DNA of 64,000 nt from positions 62,001 through 126,000 of the forward strand of contig NZ_NAST01000004.1 in assembly GCF_002142215.1 (NCBI RefSeq). The letters run 5' to 3'. Every line of letters starts with the position of its first letter. Position 1 is the first letter of the stretch. The notes below the pieces were generated by a model. That model made no database searches. It was given only the letters and a program-made list of their open reading frames with translations, and was not told the origin of the DNA. Below are positions 9,713-19,402 of the stretch, piece by piece. A program made the position numbers and the translations under genes. The DNA is from Gilliamella sp. N-G2. Lineage in GTDB: Bacteria; Pseudomonadota; Gammaproteobacteria; Enterobacterales; Orbaceae.

Positions 9713-9727
9713 CAATAATAGTTATCA
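9713..9727. promoter_or_regulatory. Fur box 2, near the lipoprotein gene start
   Basis: CAATAATAGTTATCA matches the 7-1-7 Fur consensus at 11 of 14 positions. It is 24 bases ahead of the lipoprotein ATG, where it could block that promoter. Confidence 0.6.
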
Positions 9728-9750
9728 TTTGCATCATACAGGAATTAATT

Positions 9751-10671
9751 ATGAATACTAAGAAAAAACTATTATTAAGTACCTTAGCAGCGTTAATGCT
9801 AGGTTTAACTGGCTGTCAATCATCAATTACAGTAAATCCAGATAATAAACAATCAGTTGTTGTACCTAAATCACCAAATAAAGTTGTAGTGATGAATTAT
9901 GGTGCCTTAGATACATTAGACGCTTTAGGTAAAGGATCAATTGTAACAGCAACACCTCTTTCTGTACTTCCGGCTTATCTTCAACAATATAAAAATGCAA
10001 CTATTACTGATACAGGTAATATGAAGGAACCAAATCTTGATGCAATCAAACAAGCTAAACCACAATTAATTATCATTGACGGCCGACAAGCAAGCCATAC
10101 GGAAGAATTTACTAAAATCGCACCAGTAATTAATTTAAGCGTTGATGCAAAAAACTACCTTGAGTCGACCAAAAATCATATCAATGTATTAGCAAGTATT
10201 ACTGGTACTGAAAAAACAGCTAACAATCTAATTCAATCATTAGATGCTAAAGTAAGCAATGCACAATTAGTTGCTCAAGCAAGTAATAAAAAAGCAATTG
10301 TTGCTATTCATAATGACGGTAAAATGATCCTTATCAATGCAAGCTCAAGTGCCGCATTAATTCATGATGTGCTAAAAGTAAAACGTGCGGTACCATTAGC
10401 ACCACAACCGACCAACGGTATTGGTAAACCAAAACCAACCTTTATTGATAATAGTTTCATCAGTAAAGTCAAACCAGATGTTATTTATGTTGTAGACCGT
10501 AGTAAAGCAATTGGTCAGTCAGCGATGAAAGGTAACTTTTTCGACTCAAAAGTGTTAGCGAAAAACCAAACTAAAGTTGTCTACTTAACTCCAGATCTTT
10601 GGTACTTATCTGGTGGCGGTGCTGAAAGTTTAGATCTACAAATTGATGAAGTAATAGATGCATTAAAATAA
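9751..10671 (+). CDS. Siderophore ABC transporter substrate-binding lipoprotein (CeuE/YclQ/FatB type)
   Basis: Binds ferric siderophore in the periplasm and delivers it to an inner-membrane permease. The 306-residue protein has a lipobox LTGCQ (Cys22) and the periplasmic-binding fold of the helical-backbone class: SPNKVVVMNYGALDTLDALG, TGNMKEPNLDAIKQAKPQLI, and FIDNSFISKVKPDVIYVVDR. FatB/YclQ/CeuE proteins of this size typically bind catecholates or petrobactin. AGGA lies 8 bases before the ATG. No permease or ATPase gene follows; a strong terminator closes the transcript 36 bases after the stop, so the permease must be encoded elsewhere. It is divergent from the CirA-like receptor under shared Fur boxes. 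Confidence 0.9.
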   Translation: MNTKKKLLLSTLAALMLGLTGCQSSITVNPDNKQSVVVPKSPNKVVVMNYGALDTLDALGKGSIVTATPLSVLPAYLQQYKNATITDTGNMKEPNLDAIKQAKPQLIIIDGRQASHTEEFTKIAPVINLSVDAKNYLESTKNHINVLASITGTEKTANNLIQSLDAKVSNAQLVAQASNKKAIVAIHNDGKMILINASSSAALIHDVLKVKRAVPLAPQPTNGIGKPKPTFIDNSFISKVKPDVIYVVDRSKAIGQSAMKGNFFDSKVLAKNQTKVVYLTPDLWYLSGGGAESLDLQIDEVIDALK

Positions 10672-10706
10672 GTTTTTTCTCCTGACTTAACTTCCTATAA
10701 TAGTAA

Positions 10707-10736
10707 CAGCTCTTATTGTTGTAAGAGCTTTTTTTA
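10707..10736 (+). terminator. Rho-independent terminator of the siderophore-binding gene
   Basis: Perfect 8-base stem AGCTCTTA / TAAGAGCT with a 6-base loop, then a run of six or more T. It shows that the binding-protein gene is transcribed alone. Confidence 0.93.
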
Positions 10737-10894
10737 GATTTTATCCATATTCATCGTTCTTCATATCAAATTAAAATTTTTTATTTCGACCTGTTTAATT
10801 ATGTTAGAATGCTCATCTGTTATCTTAATCTAAATTGATTCGATTTTAGATTGTCGAAAAATACCGCAATTAATTTAAAATTACTATAATTATT

Positions 10895-12217
10895 ATGAAT
10901 ATGTCATCCCCTACTATTGGATTTGTGAGCCTTGGTTGTCCTAAAAATTTAGTTGACTCTGAGCGAATTTTAACCGAGCTACGTACTCAAGGTTATCAAG
11001 TTGTGCCGAGCTACGATAATGCTGATTTAGTTATTGTTAATACTTGTGGCTTTATTGATAGTGCGGTACAAGAATCATTAGAAGCCATCGGCGAAGCACT
11101 AAACGAAAATGGCAAGGTTATTGTGACTGGTTGTCTTGGCGCCAAAGAAGATCAGATCCGTAATGTGCATCCTAAAGTGCTAGAAATATCAGGGCCACAC
11201 AGTTACGAAGCAGTACTTGAGCATGTAAATAAATATGCACCTAAACCGAGTTATAATCCATTTACTAGTTTAGTTCCCGAACAAGGAGTAAAACTAACAC
11301 CAAAACATTATGCTTATTTGAAAATCTCAGAAGGCTGTAACCACAACTGTACGTTCTGTATCATACCTTCTTTACGAGGAGAAATGATCAGTCGTCCAAT
11401 TGGTAATGTACTAGATGAAGCTAAACGTTTAGTGGATAGTGGCGTTAAAGAGCTTTTAGTGATCGCTCAAGATACCTCTGCTTATGGTGTTGATATAAAA
11501 AATCGTACCAACTTTTGGAATGGTATGCCGTTAAAAACCGATATTTATACCCTTTGTGAACAACTATCAACCCTTGGAATTTGGGTGCGTCTACATTATA
11601 TGTACCCGTATCCTAGTGTCGATAATTTAATTCCATTAATGACTGAAGGAAAAATCTTACCTTATTTAGATGTGCCGTTACAGCATGCCAGCCCAACGGT
11701 TTTAAAATCAATGAAGCGCCCGGGGACAATCGAAAGAACATTAGAGCGAATTCATCATTGGCGTGAAATTTGCCCAGAAATTACTTTGCGTTCAACCTTT
11801 ATTGTTGGTTATCCGGGCGAAACTGAACAAGATTTTGAGTTATTACTCGACTTTTTAGAAAAAGCGCAATTAGATCGCGTAGGTTGCTTCCCATATAGTC
11901 CTGTTGAAGGTGCCGCGGCAAATCAATTAGCAGATCAGATACCAGAAGCGATAAAACAAGAACGCTTCCATCGTTTTATGCAATTACAACAAACGATTTC
12001 GACCCAAAAACTACAAAATAAAATTGGCAAAACTTTATCTGTTTTAATTGATGAGGTTGATGAAGAGGGAGCCATCGGGCGAAGTATGGCTGATGCGCCA
12101 GAAATTGATGGTGTTGTCTATTTGAATGAAGAGAAAGATGTTAAAGTCGGCGATATTGTTCAAGTCAACATTGAACATTCAGATGAATATGATTTATGGG
12201 GTACTGTAATACAGTAA
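10895..12217 (+). CDS. rimO: Ribosomal protein S12 methylthiotransferase RimO
   Basis: Radical-SAM enzyme that methylthiolates an aspartate of ribosomal protein S12. Three domains are visible in the 440 residues: the UPF0004 domain with cluster cysteines C15, C51 and C80 (SLGCPKN, NTCGF, VTGCLGA), the radical-SAM core with C148-x3-C152-x2-C155 ([11 protein letters not shown]), and a C-terminal TRAM domain ending YDLWGTVIQ. Length equals that of the E. coli protein. Two ATG codons lie close together at the start (MNMSS); no strong ribosome binding site distinguishes them. The mdtK-like gene starts 9 bases after the stop, so the two are probably co-transcribed. Confidence 0.96.
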   Translation: MNMSSPTIGFVSLGCPKNLVDSERILTELRTQGYQVVPSYDNADLVIVNTCGFIDSAVQESLEAIGEALNENGKVIVTGCLGAKEDQIRNVHPKVLEISGPHSYEAVLEHVNKYAPKPSYNPFTSLVPEQGVKLTPKHYAYLKISEGCNHNCTFCIIPSLRGEMISRPIGNVLDEAKRLVDSGVKELLVIAQDTSAYGVDIKNRTNFWNGMPLKTDIYTLCEQLSTLGIWVRLHYMYPYPSVDNLIPLMTEGKILPYLDVPLQHASPTVLKSMKRPGTIERTLERIHHWREICPEITLRSTFIVGYPGETEQDFELLLDFLEKAQLDRVGCFPYSPVEGAAANQLADQIPEAIKQERFHRFMQLQQTISTQKLQNKIGKTLSVLIDEVDEEGAIGRSMADAPEIDGVVYLNEEKDVKVGDIVQVNIEHSDEYDLWGTVIQ

Positions 12218-12226
12218 ATATTTCCA

Positions 12227-13615
12227 ATGAAGCTACATTATCGATACGAAATAAAAAACCTAATCACGTTAGCTATACCGGTCATGATTGCCCAAATATC
12301 ACAAACAGCAATCACGTTTGTCGACACTATTATGGCGGGTAATTACAGCAAAACTGCTCTTTCGGGGGTAGCTATTGCTGTATCAATTTGGTTGCCTACT
12401 GTTTTGTTTGGCCAAGGATTATTAACGGTTTTAACCCCTATAATCTCTAACTTAAATGGTGCGGCCAAACGTGAACAAGTAGCCGATCAGACTCGTCAAG
12501 GGGTAGTGATTGCGTTAATTTTATCCATCATCATGATGCTAGTTTTGTACAATTCCGACAAAATAATTAGTCTAAGAAGCACAACTGATCATCCCATCGA
12601 TCCAGAAATGGTTGATGTAGCCGTTTCATTCTTACGCGCAATTATGTGGGGAGTACCAGCCTTCTTATTATTTTTGGTTTATCGTAATCAATGCGAAGGC
12701 TTATCTAACACCAAACCTGCTATGGTGATTATATTTATAGCGCTACTTGCCAATATTCCGATTAATTATGTATTAATTTATGGCAAGTTTGGATTGCCTG
12801 CTTTTGGTGGTGTTGGTTGTGGTATTACGGCAGCTATAATTTTTTGGTTGATGTTTGCTTTAATTCGTTTGTATACTTTAACTACAGCTAGTCAACGTGA
12901 TATTCGAAAAACACCACTAACCAAACTCATTGATTTTTCTATCATCAAAAAAATAGTTATCCTCGGCACACCACTAGCTTTAGCCTATTTTTTTGAAATG
13001 AGTTTGTTTGCGGTGGTCGCACTACTTATTGCACCACTTGGTCAAATAACCGTTGCTGCACACCAAATAATCTTCACAATCAGTAGTTTAACGTTTGCTA
13101 TACCATTATCTTTAGGGGTAGCAACCAGTATTCGCGTTGGCTACTTATTGGGTAAAAATAAACCAATTCTAGCCAAGCAAACTGCCTATATAAGTTTAGC
13201 AATATCCCTCATGATAGCGGTAATCGTGGCATTAATTCTGATCATTTTTAGATTACCGATAGTAACCATATTTACTCGTGAAATCGATGTCATAACCATC
13301 TGTCTACAACTGATTATTTTACTTGCCATCTATCAAGCATCAGATTATTTGCAAGTCGTAGCAAGTAATGTATTACGTGGTTATAAAGATACTAAAAGCA
13401 TCTTTTTTATTACCCTAATCTCTTATTGGGGAGTGGGATTACCGGTTGGATATATCTTAGGGTTAACCGATCTTGTTATGCAGCCAATTGGTGCTGCCGG
13501 TTTTTGGATAGGAATTATATTAGGTTTAGCTGTAGCAGCATTTTTACTTATTGCTAGAATGCTCTACATTCAAAAACTACCGCAAGATGTGATATTAATA
13601 AGAGCCTCAAGATGA
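12227..13615 (+). CDS. mdtK: MATE-family multidrug efflux transporter MdtK/NorM
   Basis: Cation-coupled inner-membrane efflux pump of 12 predicted transmembrane segments; 462 residues, close to E. coli MdtK throughout. Recognisable stretches are LAIPVMIAQISQTAITFVDT (residues 15-34), the family motif RNQCEGLSNTKPAMV, FGGVGCGI, LGVATSIRVGYLLG, and the C-terminal VLRGYKDTKSIFFIT and LPVGYILGLTDL. Known substrates of the family include fluoroquinolones and cationic dyes. The Shine-Dalgarno sequence is poor and the gene is only 9 bases downstream of rimO, so translational coupling is possible. Confidence 0.93.
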   Translation: MKLHYRYEIKNLITLAIPVMIAQISQTAITFVDTIMAGNYSKTALSGVAIAVSIWLPTVLFGQGLLTVLTPIISNLNGAAKREQVADQTRQGVVIALILSIIMMLVLYNSDKIISLRSTTDHPIDPEMVDVAVSFLRAIMWGVPAFLLFLVYRNQCEGLSNTKPAMVIIFIALLANIPINYVLIYGKFGLPAFGGVGCGITAAIIFWLMFALIRLYTLTTASQRDIRKTPLTKLIDFSIIKKIVILGTPLALAYFFEMSLFAVVALLIAPLGQITVAAHQIIFTISSLTFAIPLSLGVATSIRVGYLLGKNKPILAKQTAYISLAISLMIAVIVALILIIFRLPIVTIFTREIDVITICLQLIILLAIYQASDYLQVVASNVLRGYKDTKSIFFITLISYWGVGLPVGYILGLTDLVMQPIGAAGFWIGIILGLAVAAFLLIARMLYIQKLPQDVILIRASR

Positions 13616-13829
13616 TAAAAGTCAAAATTCCGCGCCAAATTTATCAAAAAATATTGAAAGTTTGGCGATTATTTTATCCAAATATTAATATTTATAACTA
13701 ATTATAGCTTATTGAATATCAAGATAAAAAATTAGACTTAATTTATAATAATTTCATATTGCTTAAAATTTAATTGCTTATATAATTTTGCAGCTTGTCA
13801 ACTGATTGTGTTAACATGGATCTGTTCTT

Positions 13830-15395
13830 GTGATATTTATCAAAAAAGAGTTATTTTCGCATATTGTTTGTATCGGTCTTTCTGTATTATTGGTTTACTT
13901 ATTAGGTTATCCACAACGATTTGATAGGATATTACTTACATATTTTTCTCTAATTTTTTTAGCCAGATTCACACTATTTCGTATTTTTTCTGGGTTAACA
14001 TTTATTATTGCTGCATTTTATTTCCCTATAGCATTTTATTACGGATATCCAAATGTTGCTGTTATTAGCGCGGTATCAGAAACTGATTTCGATGAAGTAA
14101 CAGAATTCTTGTATCAATTACCTATTTATTTTTACTTTATTCCAATTGCTCTGGTAATAGCCTTCATCTACATATTTTATAAAGTTAAATTTCCAACAGT
14201 TAACAACAAGTACATTATTATTCTATCTTTATTACTCTGCTGTTATAAACCAATTAAAGTATTTTTTAAAGACCATGCTTACTCGCTTTCAACAATATTA
14301 ATTGATAATTTTAAATATCCTCCTTTTGAATTTGGTGTTGATTTATATTCAAGCTATAAGTTATATACCACTGAAAAACAAGAGCAATGTGAACAAATTA
14401 AAAAAACTAATACAATACCCATTGTTTCGGTCAATCCTCAACATAAAACTTATGTTGTTATCATTGGTGAAAGTGTTCGTAAGGATTATATGAGCGCTTA
14501 TGGCTTTAAATATAACAATACCCCTTTTACAAATAATAATGCCTCATTAATTTGGGATGGATTAATCGCTCCAGCATCAAATACCCAATCATCAATCCCG
14601 CATTTAATTAGTCAGTCTAGTTATTTAGATAATCGTGAAGTCAATGCCCAATTAAATAATAATATTATTGCTATTGCTAATGATGCAGGATTTGAAACCT
14701 ATTGGCTATCTAATCAAGGAAAATTAGGTAGAATGGAAATAACGGTACCGAGAATTACAGCTTATAGTAAAAATATCTTCTACACCAAAAAAGGAGAATA
14801 CAATGGTAAATCATCCCGTGGTAAATACGATACTTTACTTTTACCTGAATTAGATTCCATATTAATACAACAGCATGATAAACCGAAACTTATTGTTATG
14901 CACTTAATCGGTTCCCATCCTCATTTTTGTAAAAGATTACAGTTTGATGTGCAATTTGATCTTAACAATGAAAACATATCCTGTTATGTCAGTAGCATTA
15001 AAGAAACGGATGACTTGCTAAAATCAACAATAGAGATATTAAAAAAACATAATGAAGATTATTCTGTAGTTTATTTTGCTGATCATGGGCTTTCGCACAC
15101 TGAACAATATCAAGACTTAAGACACAATTGGGAATATCAAAATAGTTTTCAAGTGCCATTGATATTTTTTGATTCAGGTAAAACCAATCAGGTTAAAATT
15201 AATAAACAAATTTCAGGTTATCAATTCGTTTATTTATTAAGTCATTGGATGGGGATTCAATTGAATGTCCAACATGATTATATGCAATATGATTTGACTG
15301 ATATACCTGAACAAAAGAATATTCAAATCAAAGATTGGAAGAATAAACTATATCCATTTAATAATTTGAAAAAAGATCCTAATCCATTTAATTAA
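13830..15395 (+). CDS. Phosphoethanolamine transferase, EptA/OpgE-type sulfatase-fold protein
   Basis: Inner-membrane enzyme with an N-terminal membrane domain of about five segments (residues 1-145) and a periplasmic alkaline-phosphatase-like domain. Such enzymes move phosphoethanolamine from phosphatidylethanolamine to lipid A, LPS core or periplasmic glucans. Catalytic elements are present: E214 in IIGESVRKDYMSAYGF, nucleophile T252 in NTQSSIPHL (equivalent to TAxSVPCM of EptA), GSHPHFCKR, and YFADHGLSHTEQ with the metal-binding Asp-His. The start is uncertain: I use GTG at 13830 because an upstream ATG is in another frame and hits a stop. The acceptor cannot be assigned; modification of lipid A would raise resistance to cationic peptides. 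A terminator follows directly. Confidence 0.85.
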   Translation: MIFIKKELFSHIVCIGLSVLLVYLLGYPQRFDRILLTYFSLIFLARFTLFRIFSGLTFIIAAFYFPIAFYYGYPNVAVISAVSETDFDEVTEFLYQLPIYFYFIPIALVIAFIYIFYKVKFPTVNNKYIIILSLLLCCYKPIKVFFKDHAYSLSTILIDNFKYPPFEFGVDLYSSYKLYTTEKQEQCEQIKKTNTIPIVSVNPQHKTYVVIIGESVRKDYMSAYGFKYNNTPFTNNNASLIWDGLIAPASNTQSSIPHLISQSSYLDNREVNAQLNNNIIAIANDAGFETYWLSNQGKLGRMEITVPRITAYSKNIFYTKKGEYNGKSSRGKYDTLLLPELDSILIQQHDKPKLIVMHLIGSHPHFCKRLQFDVQFDLNNENISCYVSSIKETDDLLKSTIEILKKHNEDYSVVYFADHGLSHTEQYQDLRHNWEYQNSFQVPLIFFDSGKTNQVKINKQISGYQFVYLLSHWMGIQLNVQHDYMQYDLTDIPEQKNIQIKDWKNKLYPFNNLKKDPNPFN

Positions 15396-15421
15396 TCAAT
15401 TTTTAGTTAAAAATCACTATA

Positions 15422-15451
15422 CCATCACTAAATTAATAGTGATGGTTTTTT
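15422..15451 (+). terminator. Rho-independent terminator after the phosphoethanolamine transferase
   Basis: Perfect 9-base stem CCATCACTA / TAGTGATGG, 6-base loop, then six T residues. Confidence 0.93.
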
Positions 15452-15502
15452 AAATTGAGTATTGTTGGAAAATAACAATATCCTTATAAATTAATCCATT
15501 AA

Positions 15503-15778
15503 TTACCATCTATCATTCAAAAAAATATCATCACCAATATTTAATTCAGGAAAAACAGCTGGTTCAACTTCTATGGCACCAGGCAAGGTGCCATCATCAC
15601 TTAATTTAAAATAGATAGAAATAAGCCCTAATTCTTCAAAGTTTCTATTAGCCTCACTACCAACCTTTTTAATAGTATATTTATGTCTACCAAGACTAAA
15701 TTCTTTACCCGTAACTAATGTTTGATTAGGCTTTTTATGAAACTCATGTATCACATAAATTTCAAGCAAATAAGGGAG
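15503..15778 (-). pseudogene. Fragment of a glucitol/sorbitol-type PTS IIA component (SrlB-like), N-terminus missing
   Basis: The 88 codons match the C-terminal two-thirds of SrlB/GutA-type EIIA proteins: EFSLGRHKYTIKKVGSEANRN, FEELGLISIYFKL, and LPGAIEVEP. The IYVIHEFH segment aligns with the FIHCH region of SrlB that carries the phosphorylated His, so that His appears to be kept. About 35-40 N-terminal residues of the usual 120 are absent; the frame opens only from a stop at 15779-15781, and the only starts are TTG at 15769 or internal GTG, without a convincing ribosome binding site. It follows a broken transaldolase on the same strand by about 30 bases. Assignment to SrlB is from recalled family sequence; a free-standing short gene is less likely. 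Confidence 0.6.
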
Positions 15779-15805
15779 TTAATTATCGCCCCAGTTTAAT
15801 ACTAA

Positions 15806-16664
15806 TTAGAGCAATCAGCCAATCATATCTTCAAGTTTATCCTGAGGATCGACGTCAAAAGTACCAATACCTTCAGTTTATTTTTTTAACTGCCATTGCA
15901 TCACTATTGTGTTGCAATCTAAATTCAGCTTCTGTCATTAATGCTGGTCATTCAACCACAGATTGATTTGGATTTAATTTTCGCTCAATTTTTATATTGG
16001 ATTGTTGCATTTCTGCCAATAAATTAGGGAAATTTGTTAAACGCTCACAACCTGCCAACGCTAATACTTGATCAACTTTACGGAAGCTTGCTCCAATCAC
16101 TATCGTTTTATAACCATGTTGCTTATAATAGTTATAAATATTACGAACTGATACCACCCCAGAATCTTGATCGGCAACATAAGGCTCAATCGGTTTCTTC
16201 GCTTGCTACCAATCATAAATGCGACCAACAAATGGTGAAATAAGAAACGCATTTACTTCATCACAAGCGCGCTTGAGCAAATGAAAATAGTAAGTTTAAA
16301 TTGCAGTTAATTCCCTCTTTTTCTAAAACTTCCGCTGCTTTAATTCCTTCCTAGGTGGAAGCAATTTTGATTAAAATCCATGATTTATCAATCCCTTTTT
16401 GTTGATATAGTTCAATAATTCTGCGGGCTTTTTCTATACAACCTTGTTTATCAAAAGACAATCGCGCATCGACTTCGGTTGAAATTCGACCAGGTGCGGT
16501 TTTTAATATTTCAGCACCGATATTTACTGCCACCAAGTTTTTTCGCAGTTTCAACCACAGAATCAATTAAATAACGATATTGAGGAAGTTGAGCAGCTTT
16601 TAAAACAAGAGAAGGATTGGTGGTTGCATCTTCTGGAGAAAACTGTTTAATCGAATCGATTTTT
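15806..16664 (-). pseudogene. Decayed second copy of transaldolase
   Basis: Nearly the whole stretch can be aligned base for base to the intact talB at 19403-20353. It has multiple frameshifts and stops, lacks the first 20 or so codons, and has a 41-base deletion near 16530 (the sequence jumps from GATATTTACTGC straight to CACCAAG). Short open pieces remain, for example one containing [20 protein letters not shown] and the active-site KIAST, after which it stops. High similarity despite decay points to a fairly recent duplicate or a once-functional paralogue in a sugar operon. Cannot encode an active enzyme. Confidence 0.93.
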
Positions 16665-16665
16665 G

Positions 16666-16976
16666 TTATAATTTTTCATTGTTTGAAACTAACATTAAAA
16701 TGATTAAACTAATTCGTTCTTTTTCGGAAGGGATATAACGTTGCTTAATTTTTTCTTGTGGTTTAAGAGCTGAAACTAATTGAAATAAAACAGGTTCAAC
16801 AATAAATTGACCATTGGAACTACGATGTCTTTTTGGATAAATTTACCTCTAACCAGACATTAATTTTATTAATGTCTTCACGTTAAATTTAACCTCGCTT
16901 GCAAATCCATGCTGATTATATTGAGATGAGACAAAATCTCTTTCCGTAATTTAGTACTTCGTTCATCTAAATACAT
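16666..16976 (-). pseudogene. Remnant of a BglG/PRD-type transcription antiterminator, 5' part only
   Basis: From an ATG at 16976 with GGAAG upstream, the translation begins MYLDERSTKLRKEILSHL and continues through LQARLNLT. After a frame change come INKINVWLEVNLSK and then, in a third frame, RHRSSNGQFIVEP and YIPSEKERISLIILMLV, ending at a stop. This order (LDERS.KL..EI, NLT, KIN.WL, PSE.ER..LI.LML) is that of the DNA/RNA-binding N-terminal region of PRD-containing BglG/MtlR-type regulators of PTS operons. Only about 105 of several hundred codons remain, and the sequence joins the transaldolase remnant directly, as if a deletion removed everything between. Confidence 0.65.
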
Positions 16977-17279
16977 GTACGATCTTCCACATATTTGTAA
17001 TTAAAAATTCTAAGATAGCTTAAAATAAAGTGATAATTGTTTAGGCTCAAATATGTGGTGTTTTGATTGTACTAAGATGGGAAAAATTTATAACCAACTA
17101 ATAAACAATAGGTTATAAAATGACTTTCATTACTGGGACTAGGATATATAAATGACTATAATAATCGATAAATGCGTTTTAAAACTAAGATTAAAATTCC
17201 TAGAAATATAAAATAAACATATAAAAAAAACTTCGCTAAAGTTATTAGCGAAGTTTTATACTATTAAGCAAACTATAAT
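16977..17279. other. Intergenic region between the PTS remnant and transketolase
   Basis: No open frame of note. It holds a perfect 11-base inverted repeat, CCACATATTTG at 16987-16997 and CAAATATGTGG at 17048-17058, just upstream of the antiterminator remnant, and the transketolase terminator at its right end. Confidence 0.6.
17222..17256 (-). terminator. Rho-independent terminator of transketolase
   Basis: Stem CTTCGCTAA / TTAGCGAAG (17231-17239 with 17245-17253), 5-base loop, followed on the minus strand by eight U residues. Confidence 0.93.
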
Positions 17280-19286
17280 TTATTTCAATAAACTTTTCGC
17301 CTGTTCCACAACATTCTCAACAGTAAAACCAAACTTAGCAAACAGTTGTTCGGCTGGGCCTGATTCACCGAAGCTTGTCATACCGATAATTTTACCGTTT
17401 AGACCAACATATTTATACCAGAAATCACTAATGCCTGCTTCAATAGCTAAACGAGCCGTTACTGATGATGGTAATACTGATTCCTTATAGGCTTGATCTT
17501 GTTTATCAAATGCATCGGTTGATGGCATTGAAACCACTCTCACTTTTCTACTCGCTGCAGTTAGTTCATGATATGCAGCGACGGCAAGTTCAACTTCTGA
17601 ACCGGTAGCAATAAGGATAAGTTCAGGGGTGCCACTACAATCATTTAAGATATAACCACCACGATAAACATTGGCTAATTGCTCTTCAGTACGTTCTTGT
17701 TGTTTAAGATTTTGTCTTGAGAAGATAAGTGCAGAAGGACCATCTTTACGTTCAACCGCGTATTGCCAAGCAATAGCTGATTCAACTTGGTCACAAGGAC
17801 GCCACGTACTTACATTGGGTGTCACACGTAAGCTTGCCATTTGTTCTACTGGTTGATGCGTTGGACCATCTTCACCTAAACCAATTGAGTCATGAGTATA
17901 GACAAATAAAGAACGAATCTTCATTAATGCTGCCATACGTAATGCATTACGCGCATACTCCATAAACATCAAGAAAGTTGCACCATAAGGAATAAAGCCA
18001 CCATGTAAAGCAATACCATTCATGATTGCAGACATACCAAATTCGCGGACGCCATAATGAATGTAGTTACCATCTGGATTAGCTAAAATCTCTTTAGAGC
18101 CTGACCACATAGTTAAATTACTTGGTGCTAAGTCAGCTGAACCACCTAAAAATTCAGTTAACACTGGCGCAAAAGCTTCAATGGCATTTTGCGAAGCTTT
18201 ACGCGTAGCAATTGTTGCTGGATTTGCTTGTAGCTTGTTAACAAAATCTTTAGCAACTTGTTGCCAATTGCTTGGTAAATCACCATTCATGCGGCGTTTA
18301 AATTCTTTGGCTAAATCTGGATAAGCTTTAGCATACGCATCAAAACGTACATTCCATTCGTCTTCACGTTGTTTACCTTTTGCTTTCGCATCCCACGCGT
18401 CATAATACTCTTTTGGAATGTCAAATGCAGGATAAGACCAACCTAATGCTTTACGAGTTGCTTCTATTTCAGCATCACCAAGTGGTGCGCCATGGCAATC
18501 ATGACTTCCTGCTTTGTTTGGTGAACCAAAGCCGATAACTGTTTTACACATTAATAATGATGGTTTATCAGTCACTGCTTGTGCTTGTTCAATAGCTTCA
18601 GCTAATGCCTTAGCATCATGGCCATCAATACCACGAATCACATGCCAACCATATGCTTCAAATCGTTTAGCTGTATCGTCGGTAAACCAACCTTCAACTT
18701 CACCATCAATTGAAATACCATTATCATCATAAAAAGCAATCAGTTTGCCTAATTTAAGTGTACCTGCTAATGAACATACTTCATGAGAGATTCCTTCCAT
18801 CATACAACCATCACCCATAAATACGTAAGTATGGTGATCAACAATAGTATGACCTGATTTATTAAATTGCGCAGCTAATGTTCTTTCAGCAATAGCCATA
18901 CCGACAGCATTAGCAATACCTTGACCTAATGGACCTGTGGTTGTTTCAATGCCCGGAAGGTGGCCATATTCAGGATGACCTGCGGTTTTAGCATTTAATT
19001 GACGAAAGTTTTTTATGTCATCAAGTGTTACGTTATAACCGGTCAAATGTAATAAGCTATAAATTAACATTGATGCATGACCATTTGATAATACAAATCT
19101 ATCCCGATCAGCCCAATTAGGATTGGTTGGATTATGTTTTAAAAATCCACGCCAAAGTACTTCGGCCATATCAGCCATCCCCATCGGTGCACCAGGGTGG
19201 CCTGATTTTGCTTTTTGCACGCCATCCATACTTAATGCTCTTATCGCATTTGCTAGTTCGCGGTGGGATAGTGTGGTTGCATTCAT
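17280..19286 (-). CDS. tkt: Transketolase
   Basis: Thiamine-diphosphate enzyme of the non-oxidative pentose phosphate pathway, moving two-carbon units between sugar phosphates. The 668-residue protein shows the family's [37 protein letters not shown], the ThDP-binding GDGCMMEG...H, and the pyrimidine-domain [22 protein letters not shown]. The start is ATG at 19286, where GGAG sits 9 bases upstream; the frame extends five codons further but without a better site. Lies downstream of talB with a weak terminator between, so the pair probably works and may be partly transcribed together. Confidence 0.97.
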   Translation of the reverse strand: MNATTLSHRELANAIRALSMDGVQKAKSGHPGAPMGMADMAEVLWRGFLKHNPTNPNWADRDRFVLSNGHASMLIYSLLHLTGYNVTLDDIKNFRQLNAKTAGHPEYGHLPGIETTTGPLGQGIANAVGMAIAERTLAAQFNKSGHTIVDHHTYVFMGDGCMMEGISHEVCSLAGTLKLGKLIAFYDDNGISIDGEVEGWFTDDTAKRFEAYGWHVIRGIDGHDAKALAEAIEQAQAVTDKPSLLMCKTVIGFGSPNKAGSHDCHGAPLGDAEIEATRKALGWSYPAFDIPKEYYDAWDAKAKGKQREDEWNVRFDAYAKAYPDLAKEFKRRMNGDLPSNWQQVAKDFVNKLQANPATIATRKASQNAIEAFAPVLTEFLGGSADLAPSNLTMWSGSKEILANPDGNYIHYGVREFGMSAIMNGIALHGGFIPYGATFLMFMEYARNALRMAALMKIRSLFVYTHDSIGLGEDGPTHQPVEQMASLRVTPNVSTWRPCDQVESAIAWQYAVERKDGPSALIFSRQNLKQQERTEEQLANVYRGGYILNDCSGTPELILIATGSEVELAVAAYHELTAASRKVRVVSMPSTDAFDKQDQAYKESVLPSSVTARLAIEAGISDFWYKYVGLNGKIIGMTSFGESGPAEQLFAKFGFTVENVVEQAKSLLK

Positions 19287-19365
19287 GATAATAATCTCCA
19301 AAATAAATTAAAAATTCATTGATTGCCTGTTGCCAACAGACGAATAAAACAGGTTATAGTAAAAT

Positions 19366-19390
19366 TAAAAAGGGGAACTATCTCCCCCTC
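19366..19390 (-). terminator. Probable terminator between talB and tkt
   Basis: On the minus strand GGGGA and TCCCC-type arms (19381-19388 with 19372-19376) flank a short loop and are followed by a U-rich tract. The stem is short, so read-through into tkt is plausible. Confidence 0.6.
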
Positions 19391-19402
19391 TTTTATTGCT
19401 AA

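Noticed and set aside
15948-16566. Short open frames that look like small transaldolase proteins
   Set aside because: They are pieces of one pseudogene, as the alignment with intact talB shows frameshifts and stops between them.
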